64,000 nucleotides of DNA from Exiguobacterium marinum DSM 16307 (GTDB lineage Bacteria; Bacillota; Bacilli; Exiguobacteriales; Exiguobacteriaceae). The DNA lies in NCBI RefSeq assembly GCF_000620845.1, contig NZ_KK211189.1:635662-699661 (forward strand), written 5' to 3'. This document shows, in pieces, positions 19,115 through 26,994 of this stretch. Each line of letters starts with the position of its first letter. Positions within the stretch are counted from its first letter, which is position 1. The translations under genes were made by a program, and so were the position numbers. Under the pieces are notes generated by a model, which was given only the letters and a program-made list of their open reading frames with translations, searched no databases and had not been told where the DNA came from.

Positions 19115-19611
19115 AATGATTATGGAGAAATCGTGAACGAGGATTGAAGGATGCTAAAAACGGATATTGTATACATGTAACCATTCACTTTCTGAAATGA
19201 GTCGGGGAACAGGGGGCATATTTGTCACCTGTAGCTGATGGCAGAAAGAGGGTGGGAAAGTCCATGTAAACGTGAATCGTGTATTCCAAACGATGATGCG
19301 TCGGCCTCTGTTTGCTATCGAAGCAAACATACCAGACATACTGTTTGTATAAGGAATCCCACATGATCCGCGTCATAGGTGGACAACATAGGTACCAAGT
19401 CCTGTTGTGCCCATTCAATCAAAGCGTCTACGAGTCACTTGTTCGATTTCATTCTTTAGGATGTGAAAACAACTGGTGAACCAATGGACAATGCATCGAT
19501 TCGAATGATGCGTCACGCTGACTTGGACATCTCTAGTCGAACCAAATCATAGATGGGACGGTCAATCGAGTAGAAACTTGGTTGGATGAAAGTCCGGGGA
19601 CTAGAGAATCG
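19115..19611 (+). other. Intergenic stretch without an intact gene
   Basis: About 500 bases without a convincing open frame on either strand. Short frames on both strands are broken by stops within 40-75 codons and lack good ribosome binding sites. It could be a decayed gene, but I cannot name the ancestor. A terminator closes it at 19612. Confidence 0.5.
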
Positions 19612-19640
19612 AGAAAAGCGCCGAGTGTGGGCGCTTTTCT
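19612..19640 (+). terminator. Intrinsic terminator
   Basis: An 11-bp perfect stem (AGAAAAGCGCC / GGCGCTTTTCT) with a 7-base loop. It probably ends transcripts coming from the HAD gene at 18266. Confidence 0.7.
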
Positions 19641-19681
19641 TGTGGTATTCTATTGAGTGAATGCAGTGATGGAGGGATCTC

Positions 19682-19846
19682 ATGCCAAAGTTATATTGGT
19701 TCGGGACGTTCTTTAGTGGCATGATTCTTTTGACCACGGGAACGATGGAAGGTCTTTACCGTCTGTTACCGATTGGATTGATGGCTATCGCGGTCATCGG
19801 CTATTTCATACAGACTCGATTCGAGCAAAAGAAGCGGCGCCCTTGA
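19682..19846 (+). CDS. Small membrane protein, 54 residues
   Basis: A short gene preceded by GGAGGG 6-7 bases before the ATG. The product has two hydrophobic segments (FGTFFSGMILLTTG and LPIGLMAIAVIGYF) and a basic tail ending in KKRRP. It is compatible with a two-pass small membrane protein or a one-pass hairpin. The stop falls inside the following terminator stem. I do not recognise the family. The clean ribosome binding site, hydrophobic pattern and dedicated terminator support it as real. Confidence 0.6.
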   Translation: MPKLYWFGTFFSGMILLTTGTMEGLYRLLPIGLMAIAVIGYFIQTRFEQKKRRP

Positions 19847-19865
19847 TCGGGTGCCGCTTCTTTTT
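19831..19865. terminator. Terminator shared by convergent genes
   Basis: A 12-bp stem with one G-U pair (GAAGCGGCGCCC / GGGTGCCGCTTC), then a T run. It contains the stop of the small membrane gene and abuts the stop of the ABC-F gene on the other strand. Confidence 0.85.
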
Positions 19866-21708
19866 AAAAGGATTCGAGTAAACGTGTCATCACGTCATCG
19901 ATCTCTTGCTGCAACGCATCGACTTGACGTTGGAGTGCCATTAACTCATCGAGGTCATCCAATTCATTCATCTGTTGAAGCAATGCTTGATGTTCTGCTT
20001 CTAATTGTGTCAAATGGGCTTCCTCATCCACCGTAGACGAAGCGGTTTTTGTCTGCTTTATCGATTTCGATGGTTTTGCGTGCTCCGTTTTAGGTTGCTC
20101 GCTTGAGTCGTGTTCGCGTTTTTCGAGGGCATAGGCGACGCTGCCTTCAAAACGTGTCATCGTCCCGTCAAGCCAATACGTCACCGGAAATAATTTATTC
20201 AGAAAGTAGCGATCGTGTGATACGGTGACGACCGTTCCAGGAAAACGTTCTAACGCCTCTTCAAGTGCTTCTCTCGATTCGATATCCAAATGGTTCGTCG
20301 GTTCATCTAAGACGAGGACATTGATTTCTTCATGGACGAGGATGGCGAGCATGAGTCGCATCTTCTCCCCGCCGCTCAAGTTCGACACGGGTTTAAACAC
20401 ACTCGCCCCGTAAAATAAGAATTGGGCGAGAAGGAGACGCGCTTTTCCTTCATCGACTGCAATGCGGTCCCGGAACGCCTCCATTAATCGATGGGATTCA
20501 TCGAACGTGATGTGTTGTGATAGATAACCGATTTTCGCTTGGTCGGCTCGACGGACGGTACCGATTTGCGGTGCGACTTGACCGAGCAACAGCTTTAAAA
20601 GAGAAGACTTTCCGCTTCCGTTCGGTCCGACGATGGCGACACGCTCCCCGTGGCCTGTGTAAAAATTCACACCTTCGAAAAGCGGTCGGTCGTAACGGAG
20701 TGTCGCATCCGTCACCTCAAAGACGTCGCGTCCGGTTCGTCCGTTCGTCGTGAAATGGATGTTCGGTTGATCGGCTTCGAGTTGTGGTTTCTTGATTCGT
20801 TCAATTCGTTCGAGTGCCTTTTCCATCGATTTGGCGCGACGATAAAACTTTTCATTCGGTGGATTGCCTTCGTTGGCCCATTGCCGTAACTGCCGAATCG
20901 TTTCTTTCATCTTTTTAATCTTCTTTTGCTGCTCGGTATAGGCATGGAACTGATCGAGCAGCTGTTTTTCTTTTTGTGCGACAAAATCGGTATAGTTTCC
21001 GGGATAACTCGTCAATTCACCGTCTTCACACTCGACGATGCGCGTGGCAATCGCATCCAAGAAAACCCGATCATGGGAAACGATGAGGAGCGCTGAGGCG
21101 TAATCCTGTAAATAGGACTCGAGCCACGTCATCGCCTCTAAATCCAAATGGTTCGTCGGTTCATCTAAGATGAGTAACTCTGGTTCTTGTAGGAGAGCTA
21201 AGGCGAGTCCGATTTTTGTTCGTTCACCACCGCTAAGCGTATCGAACGGTTGATCCACAAATGAGGTCAATTTTAGTCCATCAATCATTGCGCTGATTTT
21301 TGACTCGTAGACATATCCACCCGCATGCTCGAATTGTGCTTGGGTGGCACCGTATGATTCGAGAAGACGTTCGAGCTGTTCGGACGTTGCCATCTCTTGC
21401 TCGAGACGAGCCATCTTTTCGCTTAAGCGAATCACTTCCTCAAAAGCAGTGTACAGGACGTCACGGCCACTGCGTTCGGGATAGTCAGGAAGCTGGACCA
21501 AATAGCCGATGGAGAGTCGTTGCCGACGGTAAATCGTCCCGGCGTCATGTTCTTCAGAGCCTACAATGATGCGTAACAGTGTCGTTTTGCCGCTTCCGTT
21601 TCGACCGATGAGTCCGACTCGTTCGTTTTCATTCATAAATAAATTCGTATCTGTGAGAACGGCGTGCCCACCGTATTGTTTTTGAATGTGTTGAAGATCG
21701 ATTAACAT
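19864..21708 (-). CDS. ABC-F family ATPase (ribosome-associated)
   Basis: A soluble protein of 614 residues with two fused ABC ATPase domains and no membrane segment. Walker A motifs are GRNGSGKTT near residue 36 and GPNGSGKSS near 353. Signature motifs are LSGGERTK and LSGGEKMR, and each Walker B ends in LDEPTNHLD. The linker between the domains (about 230-310) is long, basic and helical, as expected for the ribosome-contacting arm. A C-terminal coiled coil spans about 545-614. ABC-F proteins act on the ribosome; some protect it from antibiotics. An upstream leader peptide and attenuator point to induction by translation stress. Resistance specificity cannot be read from sequence. Confidence 0.92.
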   Translation of the reverse strand: MLIDLQHIQKQYGGHAVLTDTNLFMNENERVGLIGRNGSGKTTLLRIIVGSEEHDAGTIYRRQRLSIGYLVQLPDYPERSGRDVLYTAFEEVIRLSEKMARLEQEMATSEQLERLLESYGATQAQFEHAGGYVYESKISAMIDGLKLTSFVDQPFDTLSGGERTKIGLALALLQEPELLILDEPTNHLDLEAMTWLESYLQDYASALLIVSHDRVFLDAIATRIVECEDGELTSYPGNYTDFVAQKEKQLLDQFHAYTEQQKKIKKMKETIRQLRQWANEGNPPNEKFYRRAKSMEKALERIERIKKPQLEADQPNIHFTTNGRTGRDVFEVTDATLRYDRPLFEGVNFYTGHGERVAIVGPNGSGKSSLLKLLLGQVAPQIGTVRRADQAKIGYLSQHITFDESHRLMEAFRDRIAVDEGKARLLLAQFLFYGASVFKPVSNLSGGEKMRLMLAILVHEEINVLVLDEPTNHLDIESREALEEALERFPGTVVTVSHDRYFLNKLFPVTYWLDGTMTRFEGSVAYALEKREHDSSEQPKTEHAKPSKSIKQTKTASSTVDEEAHLTQLEAEHQALLQQMNELDDLDELMALQRQVDALQQEIDDVMTRLLESF

Positions 21709-21738
21709 AATAGGTTCCTCCTAAGGTTAGGGCCTATC

Positions 21739-21766
21739 AAAAAAACCGAGCGCAAAGAAGCGCTCG
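21739..21766 (-). terminator. Attenuator terminator in the ABC-F leader
   Basis: Minus strand: CGAGCGC pairs with GCGCTCG across a 6-base loop, followed by seven T. It lies between the leader peptide and the ABC-F start. An upstream AAGCGC (about 21780-21785) can pair with GCGCTT in the 5' arm, giving a mutually exclusive antiterminator. Confidence 0.8.
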
Positions 21767-21830
21767 ATTTAGAGAGAGGCGCTTTGTCGTATATTCAGCA
21801 ATGTCTAAAAAGGACAGACGGGTCCCTTGA

Positions 21831-21908
21831 TTAAACGACATCGTGAAAAATCGCACGCAAAATGTACAAATGTTCAGTTGTCCAATACGTACGGCCGACA
21901 AATTTCAC
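21831..21908 (-). CDS. Leader peptide of the ABC-F gene, 25 residues
   Basis: A GTG-started frame with an excellent ribosome binding site (GGAGG at 21916-21920, 7 bases away). It encodes a peptide starting MKFVGRTYW and ending IFHDVV, then TAA. It lies about 40 bases after the likely transcription start and upstream of an intrinsic terminator. In other bacteria, ribosome stalling on such leader peptides switches on ABC-F and methyltransferase resistance genes. That role here is inference from position and structure. Confidence 0.72.
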   Translation of the reverse strand: MKFVGRTYWTTEHLYILRAIFHDVV

Positions 21909-21942
21909 CTTTCTCCCTCCTTTCCATTCAATCTATACCTTG

Positions 21943-21971
21943 ATTGTAAGCGTTTTTCATATGGCTGACAA
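21943..21971 (-). promoter_or_regulatory. Promoter of the ABC-F leader transcript
   Basis: Minus strand TTGTCA (21966-21971), 17 bases, TACAAT (21943-21948). This is a near-consensus sigma-A promoter placing the start just upstream of the leader peptide. Confidence 0.75.
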
Positions 21972-22032
21972 TGTAAGTGAAGGAAATTGAAGCGATGACG
22001 TCTCATATAGGCGTCATTGAGGATGCGAGGAA

Positions 22033-22438
22033 ATGAGGAAAGAATGGCTAGGAGCACTCAGTTTGACCCTTGCGGTGAGTATATGGGGCGGGATTCGGTT
22101 CGACGGACGGATTGGAAATGGAACGGACTCGTCGATGTCATTGGATACGTTGCTTCGATTTCATTTCAATTTATCGGAACGAAGCTATCGAATGCACATA
22201 CCGGGTCGTTTGTAACCGCAGCGACTCCCGATTTCGTGGTCTTATTTGCCCGAATCCTGTTGAAGGAACGACTGACTCCTGTCAAAATTGGAGCGCTCGG
22301 ATTGGCAACGGTAGGTGTTCTCATTGTCGTCGGTTGGGAAGGAAAAGGGACATTTTCGTACTCGTTCTAGCCGCTGTGACGTGGTCGACGCTTACGGAAC
22401 GACGGCAACAACTGAAGATTTCAGAACGTCATCTGTAA
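22033..22438 (+). pseudogene. Decayed DMT/EamA family permease
   Basis: Remains of a 10-segment drug/metabolite transporter, normally about 290-300 residues. The first 20 codons from ATG 22033 (MRKEWLGALSLTLAVSIWGG) are a typical EamA start with GAGGA upstream. The frame is then lost and the recognisable middle (VIGYVASISFQFIGTKLSNA through LGLATVGVLIVVGWEG) continues in a second frame to about 22350. A final piece (LVLAAVTWS) follows in a third frame. At least two deletions or frameshifts and the loss of the C-terminal half make a functional product impossible. Confidence 0.8.
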
Positions 22439-22442
22439 CGAT

Positions 22443-22478
22443 AAAGCGGTCGCCCTCATTTTAAAGGGTGACCGCTTT
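22443..22478. terminator. Intrinsic terminator between convergent genes
   Basis: A 14-bp stem with one mismatch (AAAGCGGTCGCCCT / AGGGTGACCGCTTT), ending in T on the plus strand and A-rich on the other side. Confidence 0.85.
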
Positions 22479-22481
22479 TGA

Positions 22482-22673
22482 TTAAAATCCATGATGGTCG
22501 AGCTTGTCTTGTTCGCGCTTCATTTCGAGTTCGAGACGCTGGATGGCGAGTTTTTCTTCTTCAAGCTTCAGGCGACGTTCTTCGACACGTGCTTCTTTCG
22601 TTTTAATGATCGTATTGGCACCGACCGACGAAACGACAATCACCATGACCATAATATAAAAAAAGAAATCCAT
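22482..22673 (-). CDS. Small membrane-anchored coiled-coil protein
   Basis: A 63-residue protein with an N-terminal membrane segment (about residues 3-20) followed by a highly charged helix rich in Glu, Lys and Arg (residues 27-60), likely a coiled coil. The ATG at 22673 has AAGGAGG 8 bases upstream. It lies 15 bases after the oxidoreductase gene and probably shares its transcript. I do not recognise a named family; a PspB-like layout is superficially similar. Confidence 0.7.
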   Translation of the reverse strand: MDFFFYIMVMVIVVSSVGANTIIKTKEARVEERRLKLEEEKLAIQRLELEMKREQDKLDHHGF

Positions 22674-22688
22674 GTGTAATCCTCCTTT

Positions 22689-23594
22689 TTATGTGAATAA
22701 GTTCGTGACAAGACGTTGCGTCTCAAGGGCGACACGACCGTCTGTTAAAATCTCTGTATCATCGATAAGTGCAGAAACGAAATGATCAATCGCGCCTTGA
22801 AAACCTCGCTGGGTGAGCATTGACTCCCATGAACCAAACGTCTCGATTTCATGCCGTCCTCCCTTGAAGCGGTGCAGTGTGACCATCTCATCAACGGACA
22901 ATCGTTCTCCATCGCGAATGATGGAGACATGCTCGTGATTCGCACCTGCAGAGCGATGCATGGACGTCGTATGCATCCCGTGCTCATCTTGCCAGACGTG
23001 GCGCGCGAAATGGAGCTCAAGCTTGTCGTTTACTTCGATTTGACCCGAGACGAGTCGTAATTCGTTGCCGGCAAGGAAACGTAACGTATCTACGACGTGT
23101 AAATAATCGTCAAGCAAGGTGAAGGTCACATCTTGAGGTCCGATTCCACTCTCCCGATGTTTCACTACATCAATCATGTGGGGCTGACATTCCTGTTGTA
23201 GGCGTATATACATCGGGGCAAAGCGTCGATTGAACCCGACCATCAACTTGCGCTCGAGACGTTCGGCTTGTTCGACGAGACGTTCCCCCTCTTCTAAGGT
23301 TGACGCGAGCGGTTTATCGACGTATACATCAACGCCGTGATTTAGTAAAAACGACACGACTTCATAATGGGTTTCAGTCGAACTATGTACGAATGCCGCA
23401 TCGATGGACGAGGCGAGGACACTCAACGTCTCGAACGGAGCCATCCGAAATGTTTGGCAAATTCTTTCCCGCTTGGATGTGTTTGGAGAAAAGGCTCCAA
23501 CTAGGTCAATCAGTGGATGGTTCGCAAGGATCGGTAAATACGCTTTTTGAGCGATGTTTCCGAGTCCGACAATGCCGACTTTAGGTTTTCGCAT
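22689..23594 (-). CDS. Gfo/Idh/MocA family oxidoreductase
   Basis: An NAD(P)-dependent dehydrogenase of 301 residues. The Rossmann nucleotide motif is VGIVGLGNIAQKAY near residues 6-19, and the conserved DKPLA-type motif (VDKPLAST) is near residue 91, which carries the catalytic-site lysine. The C-terminal part is the usual beta-sheet substrate domain. Typical substrates are sugars, inositols or biliverdin-like compounds; this one is unknown. The ATG at 23594 has AAAGGAG 8 bases upstream, better than the GTG at 23603. Confidence 0.88.
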   Translation of the reverse strand: MRKPKVGIVGLGNIAQKAYLPILANHPLIDLVGAFSPNTSKRERICQTFRMAPFETLSVLASSIDAAFVHSSTETHYEVVSFLLNHGVDVYVDKPLASTLEEGERLVEQAERLERKLMVGFNRRFAPMYIRLQQECQPHMIDVVKHRESGIGPQDVTFTLLDDYLHVVDTLRFLAGNELRLVSGQIEVNDKLELHFARHVWQDEHGMHTTSMHRSAGANHEHVSIIRDGERLSVDEMVTLHRFKGGRHEIETFGSWESMLTQRGFQGAIDHFVSALIDDTEILTDGRVALETQRLVTNLFT

Positions 23595-23620
23595 CACGAT
23601 CACTCCTTTGGTACATCATA

Positions 23621-23650
23621 ACAAAAACCGGACAACTCATGTGTCCGGTT
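23621..23650 (-). terminator. Terminator of the sigma/anti-sigma operon
   Basis: A 9-bp perfect stem (AACCGGACA / TGTCCGGTT) with T run on the minus strand, 7 bases after the anti-sigma gene. Confidence 0.85.
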
Positions 23651-23656
23651 GATGAA

Positions 23657-24379
23657 TTATAGGCTGGCGATTAAGACGATTTCACCTTGCGGGGTCTCGT
23701 TGCCACGGTTCGGTTCTTTCGTGACGGCGACGGTGTCCCAATCGACGTCGACTTCGCTTGAGTCGAGCGTATAGATGACGGTTCCATTGCCCTTGTCGTC
23801 TGTGACGAAAGCGCCTGTTGGAATCGGGGCATTATCTTTTAACAGCCATACCTGATATACCTCATTGTCGTCGAGTGAGGATAAGCCGTTCGTTTGGACA
23901 ATCAATTGAGTTGTACCATCTTGCTCTGCAAGATAAGCAGTCCCTTCGGATTCACCCTCAAGTGGAATCGTTTCGGTCAATGCGATGCCAGGTGAATCGG
24001 GTTGATTGGTGAGCAGATATCCGTTTCCGATCAAAGAGAGAAGCAGTGCCGCTGCCAAAGCGACCATTCCCCAAACAGGCGCTTTTTTCCGTTCACGTCT
24101 CTGTTTAAAAGGTGTCACAGGTGGAATAGCAGCAGGTGACACGGTTGATGTTATAGGCTCATTGTCTTCTTCGAATACACGATCGAGGACGCGCGCTTTC
24201 ATACCTCGCGGTGGTTCAATCGGAGTAGACAAGAACGCGACGCCACCGACAAGTGCTTCGAGTTGTTCGAGCTCTTCTTGACAGTCTTTACAAGATGCAA
24301 GGTGTTGTTCAAATTTTGCTCGTTCATCTTCCGATAGATGTTGGTTGAAATAGTCAATCAATTGGTCGCATGCGTTCAT
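23657..24379 (-). CDS. RskA-type anti-sigma factor with zinc-binding domain
   Basis: A membrane protein of 240 residues that should hold the neighbouring ECF sigma factor inactive. The N-terminal anti-sigma domain carries the zinc motif HLASCKDC (His-x3-Cys-x2-Cys, about residues 26-33). One membrane segment follows near residues 108-128 (VWGMVALAAALLLSLIG). The extracellular C-terminal domain (YQVWLLKDNAPIPTGAF and onward) matches the RskA/anti-sigma-K family. Its start overlaps the sigma gene by 4 bases (ATGA), ensuring matched synthesis. The signal that releases the sigma factor is unknown. Confidence 0.92.
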   Translation of the reverse strand: MNACDQLIDYFNQHLSEDERAKFEQHLASCKDCQEELEQLEALVGGVAFLSTPIEPPRGMKARVLDRVFEEDNEPITSTVSPAAIPPVTPFKQRRERKKAPVWGMVALAAALLLSLIGNGYLLTNQPDSPGIALTETIPLEGESEGTAYLAEQDGTTQLIVQTNGLSSLDDNEVYQVWLLKDNAPIPTGAFVTDDKGNGTVIYTLDSSEVDVDWDTVAVTKEPNRGNETPQGEIVLIASL

Positions 24380-24936
24380 TGTTCTACCTCCTTTCCGATG
24401 AATTCATGGGATAACTGTTTCCTCAGTTGCTTCAGCGCCAGTCGAACCCTTCCTTTCACTGTACCAAGCGGGATGCCGCACGCATCAGCGATTTTTTGCT
24501 GACTTAGCCCTTGGAAGTACATGAGCCGAACGACTTGCTGCTGTTCGGTCGGCAATGTCGCCATGGCCGTCTCGATTTGGGCACGTTCTTCTTGCCACTC
24601 TGCTTCTTTCTCAACGGATGGTGACTCAGAAGGGATGGCCTCAGCATATGATTCGTCGAGCTGTAAATCGGGTTTACGCTTACGAATCAAATCAATTGCC
24701 ACGTGACGACTCATCGTGAAGAGCCAAGAACGAAACTTTCCTTTTGATTCATCATAGACTCCGCCGCCACGCCAAAGTTTGATAAACACTTCCTGCATGG
24801 CTTCTTCGGCCAAATCACGGTCCTTTGTCAGCTGTAAGACAAAAGCGTATAAAATTCGTTCATATCGATCGTACAATATTTCGAGCGCTTCTTTGTCCTT
24901 TTGCCTGACACGCTCATATAATTCTAAGTCAGTCAT
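24376..24936 (-). CDS. ECF-type RNA polymerase sigma factor
   Basis: A 186-residue group 4 sigma factor. Region 2 spans about residues 20-90 (LYDRYERILYAFVLQLTKDRDLAEEAMQEVFIKLWRG, then RSWLFTMSRHVAIDLIRKRK). Region 4 spans about 120-175 with the helix-turn-helix LSQQKIADACGIPLGTVKGRV. It is co-transcribed and overlapped with its RskA-type anti-sigma factor. Such pairs usually control their own promoter and an envelope or oxidative stress regulon. The ATG at 24936 has AAAGGAG upstream. I could not confidently assign the promoter. Confidence 0.94.
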   Translation of the reverse strand: MTDLELYERVRQKDKEALEILYDRYERILYAFVLQLTKDRDLAEEAMQEVFIKLWRGGGVYDESKGKFRSWLFTMSRHVAIDLIRKRKPDLQLDESYAEAIPSESPSVEKEAEWQEERAQIETAMATLPTEQQQVVRLMYFQGLSQQKIADACGIPLGTVKGRVRLALKQLRKQLSHEFIGKEVEQ

Positions 24937-25005
24937 AACATACTCCTTTGCGCAGAAGGGATGTCCCTTGTATTGATCTAACGTATAAAACGAAAAAATA
25001 GATGC

Positions 25006-25271
25006 CTATTTTATGTGACTATTTATTGAACATGTAGATGATTGGGTCGGAAGTTTTTTATAAATGAACAAACGTAATTTCTCTGAGATGATATAGGTGA
25101 TGATACTCAACAAGATTGCTGTCATCAGCATCAATCCGATGGCAACTGGGGTAGAGGTTATGGTTGTCCAAAAAAATAAGATCGAATACCGAAGAGAAAA
25201 GCGAAGACGATAATCAATCCTGTAATCATGCTACTCACTTGGCAATATAATTGTAAAATGCGTTGAATCAT
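25006..25271 (-). pseudogene. Frameshifted small two-segment membrane protein
   Basis: From ATG 25271, with GGAGGT upstream, the frame encodes one membrane helix (SSMITGLIIVFAFLFGI) and stops after 37 codons. A second helix in the shifted frame (VAIGLMLMTAILLSIITYII) continues to a stop at 25006. The shift is at a run of seven T on the coding strand (about 25170-25176). One added base would restore a protein of about 88 residues with two membrane segments and a basic tail. It may be a broken gene, a slippage site or a sequencing error. I do not recognise the family. Confidence 0.6.
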
Positions 25272-25333
25272 AAGATACCTCCTCTGTTTCATTGTACTAT
25301 ACAGGAAAGAGGAAACGATAAGGAGACGATAGA

Positions 25334-26134
25334 ATGAAACGATTTACGAATGAAGGACATATTCTCGTTTGCTTTGATTTTGACGAGACCTATTTCCCGC
25401 ACGCGTGTTCATCTGCTCAATTGACATCTGTTCGTCAGCTCGAAGACTTTTTGGAACGGTATTCGACCCAACTGTCGACGATGTGGGTAACGGGAAGTTC
25501 TCTCGAATCGATACAGGAAAAAACGAAGCAGGCGAACCTTCGTTTTTGGCCACATCGCATCGCCTCGAGTCTCGGGACGGAATTGTATCGAATTGATGCG
25601 GACGGAACGTTTTCAATAGAGCAGGCATATCAAAACTCATTCCCGAATGATTTTGCTTCTCGCGTCGAGCGCATCGTGTCAAAAATTGTACAGATGCGAA
25701 TTGAATTAGAAGAGCAACCGGGTAATGGGACGAGTCCTTGGATTCGTAGTTATTACGTCCGTGACCAAATCGGATCCTGGAGAGAGTCGCTTCGTATGCT
25801 AGCCGATGAAGAGGGAATTGCCGTCAATATCAGTCAATGCAATCCGAATGCAGGTGACCCGGCGGGTGCGTTTGATATTGATTTTTATCCGATATATGCC
25901 GGGAAAGAATCGAGTATTGAATATGTATGCACAACTTCTTCCTTCGTACGAGAAGATGCTTATGCTTTCGGTGACAGTGGAAATGACCTTGGCATGTTAG
26001 CACATGTAGGGAATGGATATTTGTTGAAAAATGCAACAGCACAAGCAAAACAAGCTTATTCTAAAGTGACAAAAAAAACTTATGCTGATGGCATTTTAGA
26101 AGTGTTAGAATCCAATGTTTCATCTTTCATTTGA
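25334..26134 (+). CDS. HAD superfamily hydrolase, sucrose-phosphatase-like
   Basis: A 266-residue HAD hydrolase of the IIB type. The nucleophile motif is CFDFDETYF near residues 13-21, motif II is WVTGSS near 51, and motif IV is FGDSGNDLGML near residue 215. The order resembles sucrose-6-phosphate and trehalose phosphatases, but the catalytic motif DFDET differs from the usual DLDGT. The substrate is unknown. The ATG at 25334 has AAGGAG 8 bases upstream. Its last 55 bases overlap the convergent sigma-like gene. Confidence 0.85.
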   Translation: MKRFTNEGHILVCFDFDETYFPHACSSAQLTSVRQLEDFLERYSTQLSTMWVTGSSLESIQEKTKQANLRFWPHRIASSLGTELYRIDADGTFSIEQAYQNSFPNDFASRVERIVSKIVQMRIELEEQPGNGTSPWIRSYYVRDQIGSWRESLRMLADEEGIAVNISQCNPNAGDPAGAFDIDFYPIYAGKESSIEYVCTTSSFVREDAYAFGDSGNDLGMLAHVGNGYLLKNATAQAKQAYSKVTKKTYADGILEVLESNVSSFI

Positions 26135-26385
26135 TGAATGATTTGTTCTAAGGAACGAGTGAGAGTTGAACGAATCGCTTCCGCACGTGTATTGAAATCG
26201 AGGCGTTGTTGCCAGATGCGGCAAAATAACTCAGTCAAAGTTTCTTCCGCCGTTGCCGGATGGTTGCTAAGATGAAGCGCATAGCGATAGAGTAGGTTTT
26301 CATAGCGTGAATACAAATGTTCTAAGGCTAGTCGATTTTTTAGACGAATTTGATTGACTAGGCGTTCATCAAGTGTAGGAAGCAT
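26080..26385 (-). CDS. Orphan sigma-region-2-like protein
   Basis: A 101-residue protein whose core (ALEHLYSRYENLLYRYALHLSNHPATAEETLTELFCRIWQQ) matches region 2 of ECF sigma factors closely in pattern. No region 4 follows: the C-terminus is a helix ending at SKMPSA. The ATG at 26385 has AAAGGA 7 bases upstream. Without region 4 it could bind core polymerase but not a -35 element. It could be a remnant, a split sigma subunit or an antagonist. It overlaps the convergent HAD gene by 55 bases. Confidence 0.65.
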   Translation of the reverse strand: MLPTLDERLVNQIRLKNRLALEHLYSRYENLLYRYALHLSNHPATAEETLTELFCRIWQQRLDFNTRAEAIRSTLTRSLEQIIHQMKDETLDSNTSKMPSA

Positions 26386-26430
26386 ATGCAATTCCTTTCA
26401 TATAGAATGAGTGTCTCAACTGTAAACGAT

Positions 26431-26462
26431 AAAAGGACTTTACTTTGATAAAGTACCCTTTC
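26431..26462 (-). terminator. Possible terminator after the zinc-ribbon gene
   Basis: An imperfect hairpin (ACTTTA pairing with TAAAGT, flanked by AAAGG and CCTTT) with a short T run on the minus strand. Weak. Confidence 0.35.
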
Positions 26463-26531
26463 TCTTCTTTCACTAATTTGAGGTCATTCAAACAAAAGAA
26501 CAGGGAAAATGGCAGTTGAATATGCAATGAC

Positions 26532-26747
26532 TTAAAACGTGTGATAACAATGCGGACAAGTCTGCGCATCACCTGGAGCACGTTTAAATGACGTTTTACA
26601 TTTTGGGCAAGTGACCCTCTCGCTCTGTTGATTGAATAAACTGCCACGATTGAATAGGATGTTGCGAAGATTCGGTAGTGCGAGTGCGGCAAAAATCATT
26701 GCACCGAATAAAAAGACCGCTAAAATCAGTAACAATACATAGCTCAT
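26532..26747 (-). CDS. Small membrane protein with C-terminal zinc ribbon
   Basis: A 71-residue protein with an N-terminal membrane segment (about residues 3-24) and a zinc ribbon of two CPxC knuckles (CPKC at about 47-50 and CPHC at about 64-67). The ATG at 26747 is preceded by GAGAGGAA at about 10 bases. The function is unknown. Such proteins often serve as membrane-tethered adaptors. Confidence 0.72.
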   Translation of the reverse strand: MSYVLLLILAVFLFGAMIFAALALPNLRNILFNRGSLFNQQSERVTCPKCKTSFKRAPGDAQTCPHCYHTF

Positions 26748-26832
26748 TGTCTTTGTTCCTCTCTTGTTCCATTTCTTTTATCATAATAGAAACTTGCTCG
26801 AACGAACAGCTTGTGAATATAAAAAGGAAGAG

Positions 26833-26865
26833 CCTAGCACTTGAATGAAGTGTCTAGGTTTTTTT
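26833..26865 (+). terminator. Terminator-like hairpin upstream of murE
   Basis: CCTAGCACTT pairs with AAGTGTCTAGG (internal mismatch) and is followed by seven T on the plus strand. No plus-strand gene lies directly upstream, so it either stops read-through from the HAD gene or acts as a leader attenuator of murE. Confidence 0.6.
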
Positions 26866-26994
26866 CGTGAAGTGATTGTTTTTCATTGAAAAAGGGAAGT
26901 AATATATTTGTCATCTCAATTGCCGTTTAAATCTAGTACCATGACGATAAGGTTAATCAACCTAGCGACACCCATGAGAAAGGACGTACACAGC

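Noticed and set aside
19115-19611. Decayed GNAT acetyltransferase
   Set aside because: A few residues (IRMMRHADLD) resemble a GNAT start, but no acetyl-CoA motif follows in any frame, so I do not name it.
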